Source of the DNA: Phormidium tenue FACHB-1050
GTDB lineage: Bacteria; Cyanobacteriota; Cyanobacteriia; Pseudanabaenales; Pseudanabaenaceae
DNA: 64,000 bases
Direction: 5' to 3'
Assembly: GCF_014696925.1 (NCBI RefSeq)
Contig: NZ_JACJQY010000001.1
Span: 62,001 to 126,000 of the forward strand
The position numbers and the translations under genes are program-made. Each line of letters begins with the position of its first letter. Position 1 is the stretch's first letter. Of the stretch, positions 1-9,193 are shown in pieces. The notes beneath the pieces are model-generated. The model was not told where the DNA came from, did not search any database, and was given only the letters and a program-made list of their open reading frames with translations.

Positions 1-1293
1 TTGCCATTCGAGTTTATCTAAAGTGTGTGAACGCTCTAGCGCACGCTCGAAACTATCGAGTTTTGGCTCAATCAAGAATGGTTCGCCAACATAGCCTTGA
101 ATAGCTTCTTGAGTCTTCAAACCATTGCCTGTGATATAGACAACAGTGGTTTCTTCAGGGTCGATTTTGCCAGCTTCAACTAGCTTTTTGAGAACTGCGA
201 TCGTCGTACCGCCAGCAGTCTCGGTGAAGATACCTTCAGTTTCCGCAAGCAACTTCATGGCTTGGATGATTTCATCATCATTAACAGATTCGATGTTGCC
301 ATTGGTCTTGTGAGCAATGTCGATCGCGTAGATACCATCAGCAGGGTTGCCGATCGCCAAGCTCTTGGCAATTGTCTTAGGCTTAACAGGAGTGATAAAG
401 TCGCGACCTTCTTTGTAAGCAGCAGCGATCGGTGAACAACCTTCAGCCTGTGCGCCACTGAATCGAACAGCTTTGTCATCGACTAAGCCAACCTTCACAA
501 ATTCATTGAAGCCTTTGTAAATCTTTGTGAATAGAGAGCCAGAAGCCAGAGGTGCAACGATGTGATCGGGCAACTTCCAGCCGAGTTGTTCGACAACCTC
601 ATAGGCAAGGGTCTTGGAACCTTCAGAGTAATAAGGACGCAGGTTGATATTGACAAATCCCCAACCATGAGTGTTGGCTACTTCTGAACAAAGACGATTT
701 ACTTGGTCGTAGTTACCATGTACTGAGAAAACCTTGGGATTGTAAATGGTTGTACCGAGAACTTTACCTGCTTCGAGGTCAGAGGGAATGAACACGCAAC
801 ATTCTAGACCTGCATGGGCTGCGATCGCGGCGGTGGAGTTAGCAAGGTTGCCAGTACTAGCACAAGCAACGGTGGTGAAACCTAATTCACGGGCGCGGCT
901 AAGCGCTACAGAAACTACGCGATCCTTGAAGCTCAAGGTGGGCATGTTGACAGCATCATTTTTGATGTAGAGATTTTTGATGCCGAGACGCTTTGCAAGG
1001 CGATTTGCTTTGATCAAAGGAGTCATGCCAGTGGATACATCGATATAGTCGTCAGTCTTGACTGGGAGGAAATCGCGATAGCGCCAGATTGAGAGGGGAC
1101 CAGCTTGAATTGTTTCACGGCTGACTCTAGCGGCGATCGCATCATAGTTATAGGCAACCTCTAGGGGACCAAAGCATAGTTCACAAACATGCATCGCTTT
1201 GGCTTCATATTCTGCACCGCACTCTTTGCACTTGAGATTACTAAATGTATCAACGCGATCGCTGGTGTAAGGAGAAACAATCGTTGCAGTCAT
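1..1293 (-). CDS. thrC: Threonine synthase, 3' end beyond the window
   Basis: Converts O-phosphohomoserine to threonine, a cytoplasmic PLP enzyme at the end of the threonine pathway. The reading frame starts with ATG at 1293 and is open to base 1, so the last residues lie outside the window. An N-terminal Cys pair set (CKECG followed by CELC) precedes the fold-type II PLP domain. The PLP lysine sits in LSFKDR, the Ser/Asn loop in ASTGNLANS, and the glycine-rich region in ETAGGTT. About 430 residues are visible, as expected for cyanobacterial ThrC. The truncation is a window effect, not a mutation. Confidence 0.95.
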   Translation of the reverse strand, partial: MTATIVSPYTSDRVDTFSNLKCKECGAEYEAKAMHVCELCFGPLEVAYNYDAIAARVSRETIQAGPLSIWRYRDFLPVKTDDYIDVSTGMTPLIKANRLAKRLGIKNLYIKNDAVNMPTLSFKDRVVSVALSRARELGFTTVACASTGNLANSTAAIAAHAGLECCVFIPSDLEAGKVLGTTIYNPKVFSVHGNYDQVNRLCSEVANTHGWGFVNINLRPYYSEGSKTLAYEVVEQLGWKLPDHIVAPLASGSLFTKIYKGFNEFVKVGLVDDKAVRFSGAQAEGCSPIAAAYKEGRDFITPVKPKTIAKSLAIGNPADGIYAIDIAHKTNGNIESVNDDEIIQAMKLLAETEGIFTETAGGTTIAVLKKLVEAGKIDPEETTVVYITGNGLKTQEAIQGYVGEPFLIEPKLDSFERALERSHTLDKLEWQ

Positions 1294-1442
1294 GTTCTTG
1301 GTTGCCCTTTGAATCAATAAAGGTGTTTGTTTTGATTTACTTATTGAAATGAACATTAACACAGGCATTAATTGTCGTCAAATATACCCGACTAATTTAA
1401 TCGGGTATTGCTTTATTCGTTAAATTATCCCGTCATGCTGAC

Positions 1443-1483
1443 AAAAAATGAGATGCGGCGTTTATCTCTGCATCTCATTTTTT
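1443..1483 (-). terminator. Rho-independent terminator of the GH94 gene
   Basis: Inverted arms AAAAAATGAGATGC and GCATCTCATTTTTT surround a 13-base loop. On the minus strand the stem is followed by a T run, just past the stop of the upstream phosphorylase gene. A second weaker hairpin (ATACCCGA/TCGGGTAT, 1384-1408) lies between it and thrC. Confidence 0.75.
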
Positions 1484-1537
1484 GATGGTGAATAATTCCA
1501 GTCAGGTAGAGGTCGCTTTGCGATCTCTAGCTAGATC

Positions 1538-3934
1538 TTAAAGATGAACGGCGATCGCTATTTCATCGTCCTCATAGAGAGCCATATCGATGAAGTTACT
1601 TTCTACAACTTCACCATTGACTAGCATTTGTTTGACATCGCTATGATTAACTACTGTCAGCGAGAGCGTCTTACCGCGAAACTTGCGTTGTGCAGTAAAG
1701 CCCGACCATTCATTTGGAATTTTAGGATCGATAATCATGCCTGTGAAAGTAGGTTGAAATCCTAAAATGTAATCGATGCCAATGCGTAGCATCCATACTG
1801 CTGTACCTGTCAGCCATGAATGACTTGCCTGTCCTTGGGTTTCGTGATCTGGACTAGTCACATATTCAGGATAGACATAGGGTTCTGTTTCAAAGCGATC
1901 GCATTTATCATCAGTTGCCTGTGAGGAATTAATCGGCATCATCCGACGATAGATTTCCCATGCAAATTCGGTGTCACCATTGAGAAGCGAAGCGAGGACA
2001 AACCAAGATGAGGCATGGTTAAACACTGCGCCATTCTCTTTCTTCCCTGGCACACAACGACTAATTAACCCAACCGTATCATCAATTTCCGTAAATGAAG
2101 GAGCAACAATCTGCATCCCGAATGGTGTCGCCAGATATTCACGACTGCTTGCCATACAGCGATCGGCGCGATCCTTCGGGGCAAGTTCCGAAATTACTGC
2201 CCATGATTGGGCATTGACAAATATTTTGCCTTGACTTGCATTTGATACGCCAATTGGTTCGCCATTGTCACGAAAAGCACGTAAATACCATTCTCCATCC
2301 CAACAAATGTCATTAGTTACTTGACGCAGATGCTCATAGAATTTTTGGAATCTATTAATCGCATCACTATCTCCTTGATGTTCACAGACAGGCAGTGACT
2401 TATTCAACACATAGCCCAAGAAGAAAGCACCCCAAGTAGTTTCGCCCTTGCCTTGAGAGCCAACATGGTCGAGCGTATCATTCCAATCACCTGTAAAGAT
2501 GCGGGGCATTCCTCGTTCGCCTGTGTTGGCGATCGCAAAGTCTAGCGCTCTTACCAAATGCTCATAAACTGTCCCTGAAGTATCATCATGGTAAGGAACT
2601 ACTTCTTCTAAAATCGAGAAATCACCAGTTTCCTTGAGATATTCGACAATGCCAAAGGGAATCCAAAGCGGTGTGTCGGAATGATTGGTGCGTTCGCCTG
2701 TATTGGTTAGTACAAAATAATTATGTAGAGTGGATCCATCCTTAAATTGGAAGTTGAGTGCTTTAATCAATCTTTCGCGCACTTTTGCAGGATCAACCAT
2801 CACTACACCGAGAATATCTTGGAAGCGATCGCGCATTCCCGTACCAAACAGTAATCCGCCGTGATAGTAGCCCGAATTTCGCGCCATATCAAAGGTAACT
2901 GCTGCCTGATACTGATTCCAGACATTAATCATGGCGTTAAATGCTGCATCTGGCGTTTGCACCTGCACACAGGATAAATGAGCATCCCATTTCTGTTTAA
3001 GCTGCTCAAACTGGCGATCAACAACTTCCATAATCTTGCCCCCCTTTACAAGGGGGGTAGGGGGGATCTCTTTCGGCGCAATCTCCAAAACAACCGCGAA
3101 ATCAACAGAACTATTCGCCGCCAATGAGATCTTTGATTGCAAAGCTACCACAGGATCACCAGCCGTGATTTCTGTGTTTTTCATTACCCCTGTTTCTACA
3201 GCTACAGGGTTTGATTCCGATCGCCATCTGCCGATGAAAGTATCGAGACTACTATCAAAACCAGAAATCGGTAAACTCTGAGAAAAATAAATCTGATACT
3301 TCCAGTCAATATTTGGCTGCTTTACGGAAACGCCCTTATTCAACACCCAATAGCGGCGAGTGGCTACCAAGGCTTGCAAATCTTGATCAAAATGAATGTC
3401 CGTGAAATGCTTGTCATTCGGTTGATTAATTTGATCATTGAGAGCATTCCCCATCAGCAATTCCAAAAAGGAATAAACTTCTAAATCTCGCGTCTGTCCT
3501 GACAGTTCCGTTAATTTTACGCGCCAAACTTCAGCATTAGTATCAGTGGGAACGAAGTAAGTAATTTCCCCTCGAATTCCATTAATTTCGGTCGTGATTT
3601 TGGTATAGCCCTGTCCATGCCGACATTCATAGAAGTCATAGTTAAGATGAATTGTCGGCGACCAACTCAGTGACCAATACTTATCTGTAGCAGTATCTTT
3701 GATCATCACATAGCGACCAGGACGATCCCAAGGAAGGCAGTTATAACGCATCCGACTAATGCGGTTATCGCGGGGCGAATCCAAGAAGCTAAAGCCACCA
3801 CCTGTATGGGAAATCAGCCCTGCATACTGGCTATTCCACATATAGTTAAACCAAGGGCGCGGGGTGCGCGGATTTGTAATCACAAATTCCCGATAATCTT
3901 CGGTGTAATAGCCGTATTGGTTTGCGATCGCCAC
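1538..3934 (-). CDS. GH94 family glycoside phosphorylase (cellobiose phosphorylase type)
   Basis: This 798-residue protein has the layout of GH94 (formerly GT36) phosphorylases: an N-terminal beta-sandwich domain (about residues 1-280), a helical linker and an (alpha/alpha)6 barrel. The barrel contains the motif TGDWND near the middle, which holds the catalytic aspartate of cellobiose phosphorylases. These enzymes split beta-glucosides with phosphate, giving a sugar 1-phosphate; the actual sugar here cannot be read from sequence. No signal peptide is seen, so it should act in the cytoplasm. The start codon is GTG at 3934. A GC-rich repeat at 3038-3068 is translated in frame as PPTPLVKGG within the sandwich/linker region, an apparent insertion. 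The gene stands alone with its own terminator. Confidence 0.85.
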   Translation of the reverse strand: MAIANQYGYYTEDYREFVITNPRTPRPWFNYMWNSQYAGLISHTGGGFSFLDSPRDNRISRMRYNCLPWDRPGRYVMIKDTATDKYWSLSWSPTIHLNYDFYECRHGQGYTKITTEINGIRGEITYFVPTDTNAEVWRVKLTELSGQTRDLEVYSFLELLMGNALNDQINQPNDKHFTDIHFDQDLQALVATRRYWVLNKGVSVKQPNIDWKYQIYFSQSLPISGFDSSLDTFIGRWRSESNPVAVETGVMKNTEITAGDPVVALQSKISLAANSSVDFAVVLEIAPKEIPPTPLVKGGKIMEVVDRQFEQLKQKWDAHLSCVQVQTPDAAFNAMINVWNQYQAAVTFDMARNSGYYHGGLLFGTGMRDRFQDILGVVMVDPAKVRERLIKALNFQFKDGSTLHNYFVLTNTGERTNHSDTPLWIPFGIVEYLKETGDFSILEEVVPYHDDTSGTVYEHLVRALDFAIANTGERGMPRIFTGDWNDTLDHVGSQGKGETTWGAFFLGYVLNKSLPVCEHQGDSDAINRFQKFYEHLRQVTNDICWDGEWYLRAFRDNGEPIGVSNASQGKIFVNAQSWAVISELAPKDRADRCMASSREYLATPFGMQIVAPSFTEIDDTVGLISRCVPGKKENGAVFNHASSWFVLASLLNGDTEFAWEIYRRMMPINSSQATDDKCDRFETEPYVYPEYVTSPDHETQGQASHSWLTGTAVWMLRIGIDYILGFQPTFTGMIIDPKIPNEWSGFTAQRKFRGKTLSLTVVNHSDVKQMLVNGEVVESNFIDMALYEDDEIAIAVHL
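3038..3068. repeat. C-rich palindromic repeat inside the GH94 coding region
   Basis: GCCCCCCTTTAC and its near inverted copy AAGGGGGG form a hairpin continued by TAGGGGGGAT. The same kind of sequence recurs outside genes at 50154-50335. Here it keeps the frame and encodes PPTPLVKGG, so it looks like an insertion tolerated in a surface loop. Confidence 0.7.
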
Positions 3935-4067
3935 AGTTTAAAATTTTCCTTCTTTGTATAATAATCATGTTTTACGATTAATTTGTGACCATAAAACATA
4001 ACCAGATTGCGACATAGATTATCTCAATTTTTCACCCCAATTTTTTAGAGCAGTTTTAAATAAAACT

Positions 4068-4631
4068 ATGACAAGTACAATGATCTCTAAATTAGTAGTT
4101 GGTTTAACTTCACTGGGTGCGATATTTAGCACTGTTTTTCTTAGTCCACAGGCAACTACTCCTCAAACTCAACTTTCTGTCCCAATAGTCCAGAACTTTA
4201 GCCCCACCACGATCGCTAAAGCTCCTATTGCTAAGGCGTTGACAATTAATAAAACTCACATTTTTCTTGGAGAAATTAATCGCCGAGGCTTAGCAGTTGG
4301 TTATCATCATCGTCTTAATGGCAAAGATGCCAATAATGCAAAAATGGTCAAAATTACAGGACTGCCAAATCAGCAAGGGGTTTACATCGGTCGTGTTGAG
4401 ATTCGTAATCCTGCCAATGGTCAATGGGTTAGCAAAATTTCTAGTTCTTCTTTTTTCCCTGATCGCTGGTCTCAGGCTCAAGTTTTGTCAGAAATTAAAA
4501 GTGCTTTTAACTCAGCAAACAAATCTAAAGAACCTTGGCAAGGTACTTCAACCAGTGGGTTAAGAATTGAAGGTTATTATAATAAAGTGACAAATACAAT
4601 TACCACGGCTTATCCCATTTACCGTAGGTAA
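4068..4631 (+). CDS. Secreted EndoU-family ribonuclease
   Basis: The 187-residue protein begins with a hydrophobic signal-like segment (residues 6-25) and a short Ser/Thr/Pro-rich spacer. Residues 64-187 match the bacterial EndoU nuclease fold. Visible landmarks are H64 in HIFLGEI, the pair H80-H81 in VGYHH, K123, the FFPDRW block at 129-134, and the C-terminal TTAYPIY strand. EndoU enzymes cut RNA with two His and a Lys. In bacteria they usually occur as C-terminal toxin domains of large contact-dependent or polymorphic toxins; here the domain is alone behind an export signal. The next gene, 53 bases downstream on the same strand, may encode its immunity protein. Function as a toxin is inferred. 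Confidence 0.75.
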   Translation: MTSTMISKLVVGLTSLGAIFSTVFLSPQATTPQTQLSVPIVQNFSPTTIAKAPIAKALTINKTHIFLGEINRRGLAVGYHHRLNGKDANNAKMVKITGLPNQQGVYIGRVEIRNPANGQWVSKISSSSFFPDRWSQAQVLSEIKSAFNSANKSKEPWQGTSTSGLRIEGYYNKVTNTITTAYPIYRR

Positions 4632-4684
4632 GCGGAATGTACAAACCATCACATTCCTATTTACAGCATTTTCACTAGAGCATA

Positions 4685-5011
4685 ATGATCAATATCAAAT
4701 TCTATCGAGATGAAGAAGGCTACTTTCAAGCTGATACCGAACCTGAATATCAATTACTCGGTCAATACTTGCAATCAGAAATCCAAGGTGTTGCGGCTGT
4801 ATGTGCGGAAATTTTAGCAATAATCCAAGAGATTGAGATCGGCGATCGCATTCATGCTGAAGGGATCGGTAATGCCTATGGGTTAAGACTTACCCCAAAA
4901 ACTGCAAATATTTGGAGTGAGTACACAGAAACTGAACTAAGCTTAGAACTGCCTATTGCAGATTTTAAACAAGCTTTAGAGAGTTGTTACAAATTTTGCG
5001 ATCGCTTCTAA
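4685..5011 (+). CDS. Small acidic protein, possible immunity partner of the EndoU RNase
   Basis: This 108-residue acidic protein has no signal peptide or membrane segment, so it should stay in the cytoplasm. Its N terminus (IKFYRDEEGYF) and overall size recall the UPF0231/YacL-like proteins, but the likeness is weak and from memory. It directly follows the secreted EndoU gene on the same strand and precedes recF by 55 bases. A small acidic cytosolic protein next to an EndoU domain is the usual arrangement of toxin and immunity genes. The pairing is inferred only from position and charge. Confidence 0.5.
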   Translation: MINIKFYRDEEGYFQADTEPEYQLLGQYLQSEIQGVAAVCAEILAIIQEIEIGDRIHAEGIGNAYGLRLTPKTANIWSEYTETELSLELPIADFKQALESCYKFCDRF

Positions 5012-5066
5012 TCCCAATTCTGCGAAGTATAGCTATATTTTGCAAAATTAAGAAAAATACCCTGTA

Positions 5067-6197
5067 ATGTACCTTAAATCTCTACATATCAAGCAGTTTC
5101 GCAATTACATCGATCAGGAAGTTAACTTTACAGCACCCAAAACGGTAATCGTGGGTAATAATGCTCAAGGGAAATCTAACTTACTCGAAGCAGTTTTGCT
5201 ATTGGCAACTCTGCGATCGCATCGAGTTAGCAAGGATCGTGACTTAGTGCGTAATGGCGAAGTGATGGGGGAAATCACCGCAACTTGTCAGCGATCGCGC
5301 ATACCTGAGGGCTACCCCATAGAATTATTGATGCGGCTGCGAGCTAGTGGCAAACGGACTCTCAATGTGAATGGAGTCAATCAAGCCAGATCTCTAGATT
5401 TTTTGGGAAATTTGAATGCGGTCATGTTTTCGAGTTTAGATTTGGACTTGGTGCGAGGGAGTCCTGAAAGTCGGCGCAATTGGTTGGATACAGTTTTGAT
5501 TCAACTAGAGCCGATTTATATCAATCTTTTGCAACAATATAATCAAGTTTTGCGACAACGAAATGCATTATTAAAGTCAATCAAGCAGGGACAAATCACC
5601 TATGAACCTCAACAAATGGCGTTGTGGGATGCCCAATTAGTAACTGCGGGAACACGTTTGATTCGGAGGCGATCGCGGCTATTAGAGAGATTAACCCCGA
5701 TCGCAAGGACTTGGCATCAAGCAATTAGCGGTGGTAGTGAGTATTTAGAGATTACTTATGTTCCCAAATTTACTTTTGCACCAATGGATACAGTGGAGCA
5801 TATTCACCAAGCTTTTTTTGAGGCGATTTTGCATAAAGCCACCATTGAGCAACATCAAGGCTCAAGCTTAGTTGGTCCCCATCGTGATGAAGTTTCTCTG
5901 ACAATTAATACGACCCCTGCGCGAGAATATGGCTCTCAAGGTCAACAGCGAACTTTAGTACTAGCACTAAAACTTGCTGAGTTAGAATTGCTAGAATCGG
6001 TAGTTGGAGAACCACCATTATTATTATTAGATGATGTCCTTGCTGAACTTGATCTCCAAAGGCAAGATCATCTGCTGAATGCGATTGGCGATCGTGTCCA
6101 GACAATTATTACGACTACACATCTTGGCTCATTTGATGCTCAATGGCTAAATTCTGCCCGAATTTTTCAAGTAGAAAATGGCAAAATTTTATCTTAA
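5067..6197 (+). CDS. recF: DNA replication and repair protein RecF
   Basis: RecF is an ABC-type ATPase that loads RecA at gapped DNA together with RecO and RecR. The Walker A motif GNNAQGKS lies near residue 30, the ABC signature around EYGSQGQQRT near residue 290, and Walker B LLLDDVLAELD near residue 320. Length (376) is normal for RecF. It lies 55 bases after the small acidic gene and ends in a strong hairpin shared with the convergent cyAbrB gene. Confidence 0.95.
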   Translation: MYLKSLHIKQFRNYIDQEVNFTAPKTVIVGNNAQGKSNLLEAVLLLATLRSHRVSKDRDLVRNGEVMGEITATCQRSRIPEGYPIELLMRLRASGKRTLNVNGVNQARSLDFLGNLNAVMFSSLDLDLVRGSPESRRNWLDTVLIQLEPIYINLLQQYNQVLRQRNALLKSIKQGQITYEPQQMALWDAQLVTAGTRLIRRRSRLLERLTPIARTWHQAISGGSEYLEITYVPKFTFAPMDTVEHIHQAFFEAILHKATIEQHQGSSLVGPHRDEVSLTINTTPAREYGSQGQQRTLVLALKLAELELLESVVGEPPLLLLDDVLAELDLQRQDHLLNAIGDRVQTIITTTHLGSFDAQWLNSARIFQVENGKILS

Positions 6198-6242
6198 AAA
6201 ACACAAAACAAGCTTGCTTAGCAAGCTTGTTTTGTGTTTTTT
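6196..6242. terminator. Bidirectional terminator between recF and cyAbrB
   Basis: Perfect 22-bp arms (6196-6217 and 6221-6242) enclose the triloop TTA. A runs on the left and T runs on the right let it work on both strands. The stop codon of the convergent cyAbrB gene (6241-6243) overlaps the right arm. Confidence 0.9.
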
Positions 6243-6621
6243 ATTCGTCGTCGTCTGCACCAACTTGACGCAAATGAATATGCTTACGTCCAAGGCGAAT
6301 TTCCAACTCATCACCAGCCTGTAGACCCATCAATTGTGTATAAGCTGAGCCAATTAGTAGGTTGCCATTTTTCTGTACGCTAACTCTATAGCTGGCACTG
6401 CGTCCACCTTTGCCACTACCTTTTGCTTCTAGTTCAACCCCATCAGCCTCCATCAAGGCATTATAAAACTTCATCAAGTTAACACGAGCTTGATTGTTTT
6501 TGGTAACAGTAGCATATCCACAAGCCTTAGCTTTTTCTTCTTTTGACAGATGTTCAAGTTCTTTGACTTTCTGTAATAATGCATCGCCAGAAAGTTGCAC
6601 TGGTTGTTTGATTTTTGCCAT
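6241..6621 (-). CDS. cyAbrB-type transcriptional regulator
   Basis: The 126-residue protein matches the cyanobacterial AbrB-like family, which carries its swapped-hairpin AbrB domain at the C terminus (here about residues 78-118, with GDELEIRLGRKHIHL). The N-terminal part with LSGDALLQKVKEL and CGYATVT is typical of cyAbrB. Family members regulate nitrogen and carbon metabolism genes and are phosphorylated or redox-tuned in some strains. Which of the two common paralogues this is cannot be settled: it is more divergent than either consensus I remember. The C terminus ends in an acidic tail (GADDDE). Confidence 0.85.
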   Translation of the reverse strand: MAKIKQPVQLSGDALLQKVKELEHLSKEEKAKACGYATVTKNNQARVNLMKFYNALMEADGVELEAKGSGKGGRSASYRVSVQKNGNLLIGSAYTQLMGLQAGDELEIRLGRKHIHLRQVGADDDE

Positions 6622-6957
6622 TTGTTCTTAACAGTTTAATATTTAATATTTATACATTAGTATCTAAGATAATTGTACTACTAGTCAAATTTTTTTGAGA
6701 AGATATACAGCCTATTTATTTTTACATACAACTATCATCTATATCTAATTAAATTAGTTCTAAAAATAAAAGGTTCTTAATAGGTTGACAACTTAAAACA
6801 ATAAATCTATTTTTATAGTCTGAAACACTATAAAATTCATAAAGATAGTTTGTGTCAATTTAGAACCTCAAAATCAAAGCAATAATTCAGTAAATGTAAT
6901 TTATAAATTGCACCTAAGTTTAAAGATTGAGGACAACTTAACTAACGAAAAAAAGAC
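6622..6957. other. Divergent intergenic region between cyAbrB and the response regulator gene
   Basis: These 336 bases are very AT-rich and hold the promoters of two divergent regulator genes. The repeated TTTAATATTTAATATTTA near 6634-6652 is the most regular part. I could not identify a defined operator, RNA gene or small ORF. Confidence 0.4.
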
Positions 6958-7650
6958 ATGAGAGTTTTACTCGTTGAAGATGAAGTTGACTTAGGGACTG
7001 CAATTCAACGTAGTCTCAAACAAGAAAAATATGTGGTTGATTGGGTGCAAAATGGCAAAGAAGCATGGGACTACCTTGATCGCCAACCTACAGAATATAG
7101 TGTGGCAATTTTGGACTGGATGTTACCGCAGCTTTCAGGATTAGAATTATGTAAACGATTACGCAAAAATCAAAATCCTCTTCCTGTCATCCTCCTCACA
7201 GCAAAGGATCGGATTGAAGATCGTGTTCAAGGACTGGATGCAGGAGCCGATGACTATCTAGTGAAACCATTTGGGATGTTAGAGTTATTGGCAAGATTGA
7301 GGGCTTTGCAAAGGCGATCGCCACAAATTCAAGCCACACAGTTAAAAGTTGCCAATCTCGTTCTTGATTACAATACTTCCACCATTGCTGCTCCTGACAT
7401 TAATGGAAAATATCAGAGTATTCAATTGACGGCTAAAGAGTTTCAGCTCTTAGAATATTTTATGCAGCATCCTCATCAAATTTTGACCCGCGATCAGATT
7501 CTCAGTCGGCTATGGGAAATGCAAGCAGAACCAGAAAGTAACGTGGTTGCTGCCCAAATCAGGCTGTTAAGACGACGACTATCGGAATATGGACAGGAAA
7601 AACTAATTGAAACTGTTTATGGTCTGGGTTATCGGTTTAATGTTAATTAA
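6958..7650 (+). CDS. OmpR-family response regulator (RppA/NrsR/ManR-like)
   Basis: The receiver domain (residues 1-115) shows the acidic pair EDE near residue 8, the phosphoacceptor in ILDWMLP at about residue 52, and the conserved Lys in VKPF. A winged-helix DNA-binding domain follows (about 130-228) with LTAKEFQLLEYF and the C-terminal hairpin VYGLGYRF. The cognate kinase is encoded 93 bases downstream. The RppA-like arrangement and kinase type suggest a metal, redox or light-stress system; the signal itself is not visible. Confidence 0.9.
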   Translation: MRVLLVEDEVDLGTAIQRSLKQEKYVVDWVQNGKEAWDYLDRQPTEYSVAILDWMLPQLSGLELCKRLRKNQNPLPVILLTAKDRIEDRVQGLDAGADDYLVKPFGMLELLARLRALQRRSPQIQATQLKVANLVLDYNTSTIAAPDINGKYQSIQLTAKEFQLLEYFMQHPHQILTRDQILSRLWEMQAEPESNVVAAQIRLLRRRLSEYGQEKLIETVYGLGYRFNVN

Positions 7651-7674
7651 AGCTGTCGCATATCCTGAAAGGAA

Positions 7675-7709
7675 AGTTGTGCATCGCGGCTCCGCCGCGA
7701 TGCACAACT
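7675..7709 (+). repeat. Hairpin between regulator and kinase genes
   Basis: Perfect 16-bp arms (AGTTGTGCATCGCGGC and its complement) surround the triloop TCC. There is no T run, so it is less a terminator than a processing, stabilising or attenuating element within the two-gene operon. It belongs to the long triloop hairpin class seen throughout the window. Confidence 0.6.
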
Positions 7710-7743
7710 GGGTTTTAACTAAGCGCAAAGCGCTGTAACATCC

Positions 7744-9087
7744 ATGAATCACGATAGTGTCTTTTTCAAAGCAAAAGTATCCTTAGCTCTCTGGTATGCA
7801 GGAGTGATGGGAGTCATCTTGGGATTGTCTGGACTTGGTGCTTATCAGGTGATGGCTCATGCTCACTGGCAAGGCGTTGATCAAGAGCTAATTGCAGTCT
7901 CTGGCAATCTTCACGATGCTTTAGAGCCAAATTTGGAACAAACTGGAAAAATTAGTGCCAATGTGCAGCGAATCTTGCCTAAGCTCTGCATTATTGGCGA
8001 ATCATGCGAACCCGATCGCGATCGCCATGTGTTAGGAATTACTAAGCAAGAGGGTTATTATGTCAGACTGCTCGATCTTTCGGGGCAGCTTCTAGCTACA
8101 GTTGGACAACAAATAGAATCTGTTCCATTTAGCAAAAAAGCAATAAGTTGGCATACTTTAGAAGACTCTCAAGGAAATCGCTACCATCAAGTTGCATTAC
8201 TCTTAAAAAATAATACTGGACAGCCTTGGGGCTATCTGCAAATTGGGCGATCGCTACAAGACTATGACCAACATCTAAACGAGTCCAAATTTGCCTTATT
8301 GACAGGATTACCGATCGCCTTTTTGTTGGTCAGCATGGCAAGCTGGTACTTATCAGAAAAAGCGATGCGTCCAGTCTATGCCTCCTATCAACAAATTCAG
8401 CAATTCACCGCCGATGCTGCCCATGAAATCCGCACACCGCTAGCTTCAATTCGAGCGACAGTAGAATCGGTGCTAATGAGTGAGAAAGTTTCAGAACAAG
8501 AATCACGAGAAACTCTACAGACTATCGATCGCCAGACGATTCGCCTCTCGCAATTAGTGCAGGATTTGCTAATGCTCTCACGAATGGAAGGAAAGGTTTC
8601 CAAGCAATCACCCAGCCAATCCTGTTGTCTCAATGACATTGTGAGTGACTTAATCGAAGAAGTAGCCGCGATCGCGATGCAGTCACAAATTACGCTACAT
8701 TTGCAACTTGTTAACAAGATTCCGATCTATGTTGCGGGTAATGAAGAACAAATCTATCGCTTAATTTTCAATATTTTGATCAATGCTATCCATTACACTC
8801 CAGAGGGTGGCAAAGTTCAAATGTTTTTGGAACCGAGCGATCACATGGCAACGATCCGTATTGAGGACAATGGTATCGGTATTGATGAAGCTGATTTACT
8901 ACATATTTTTGATCGATTCTATCGCGCCCATAGCGATCGCTCTCGGCAAACGGGTGGAACTGGTTTAGGGCTTGCCATTGCTATGGCGATCGCTAAGTCT
9001 CATCAGGGCAATATCCAAGTCAAAAGTCAACTCGGCAAAGGCAGTATATTCACGATTCGATTAGGACTTAATGACAGAGAAATCTAA
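7744..9087 (+). CDS. Sensor histidine kinase (RppB-like)
   Basis: Two membrane helices (about residues 12-32 and 183-202) flank a periplasmic domain of roughly 150 residues. The HisKA domain carries the phosphoacceptor in AAHEIRTPL. The ATPase domain shows the N box NILINAIHY, the G1 box EDNGIGI and the G2 box GTGLGLAI. The start (FFKAKVSLALWYAGVMGV) resembles RppB-type cyanobacterial kinases. The periplasmic domain contains two cysteines close together (LCIIGESCEP), which could bind a metal or form a disulfide. It pairs with the response regulator just upstream. Confidence 0.9.
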   Translation: MNHDSVFFKAKVSLALWYAGVMGVILGLSGLGAYQVMAHAHWQGVDQELIAVSGNLHDALEPNLEQTGKISANVQRILPKLCIIGESCEPDRDRHVLGITKQEGYYVRLLDLSGQLLATVGQQIESVPFSKKAISWHTLEDSQGNRYHQVALLLKNNTGQPWGYLQIGRSLQDYDQHLNESKFALLTGLPIAFLLVSMASWYLSEKAMRPVYASYQQIQQFTADAAHEIRTPLASIRATVESVLMSEKVSEQESRETLQTIDRQTIRLSQLVQDLLMLSRMEGKVSKQSPSQSCCLNDIVSDLIEEVAAIAMQSQITLHLQLVNKIPIYVAGNEEQIYRLIFNILINAIHYTPEGGKVQMFLEPSDHMATIRIEDNGIGIDEADLLHIFDRFYRAHSDRSRQTGGTGLGLAIAMAIAKSHQGNIQVKSQLGKGSIFTIRLGLNDREI

Positions 9088-9147
9088 TCGAAACCCTTAG
9101 ATATTCTTAAATGCTGCCAATCACTTATCGCTTTGTGCCAAACAATT

Positions 9148-9190
9148 AAACAGGTAATGGGCGCTGCTTTGCAGCGCCCATTACCTGTTT
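9148..9190. terminator. Bidirectional terminator hairpin
   Basis: Perfect 20-bp arms (9148-9167, 9171-9190) with loop TTT and core GGGCGCTGC. It separates the kinase gene from the convergent small membrane protein gene. Confidence 0.85.
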
Positions 9191-9193
9191 GAT

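Noticed and set aside
1-1293. Threonine synthase as a truncated pseudogene
   Set aside because: The frame is open to the first base and all motifs are intact; the cut is only the window edge.
4290-4563. Overlapping small ORFs inside the EndoU gene
   Set aside because: Shadow frames with no motifs; the EndoU reading frame explains the conservation pattern.
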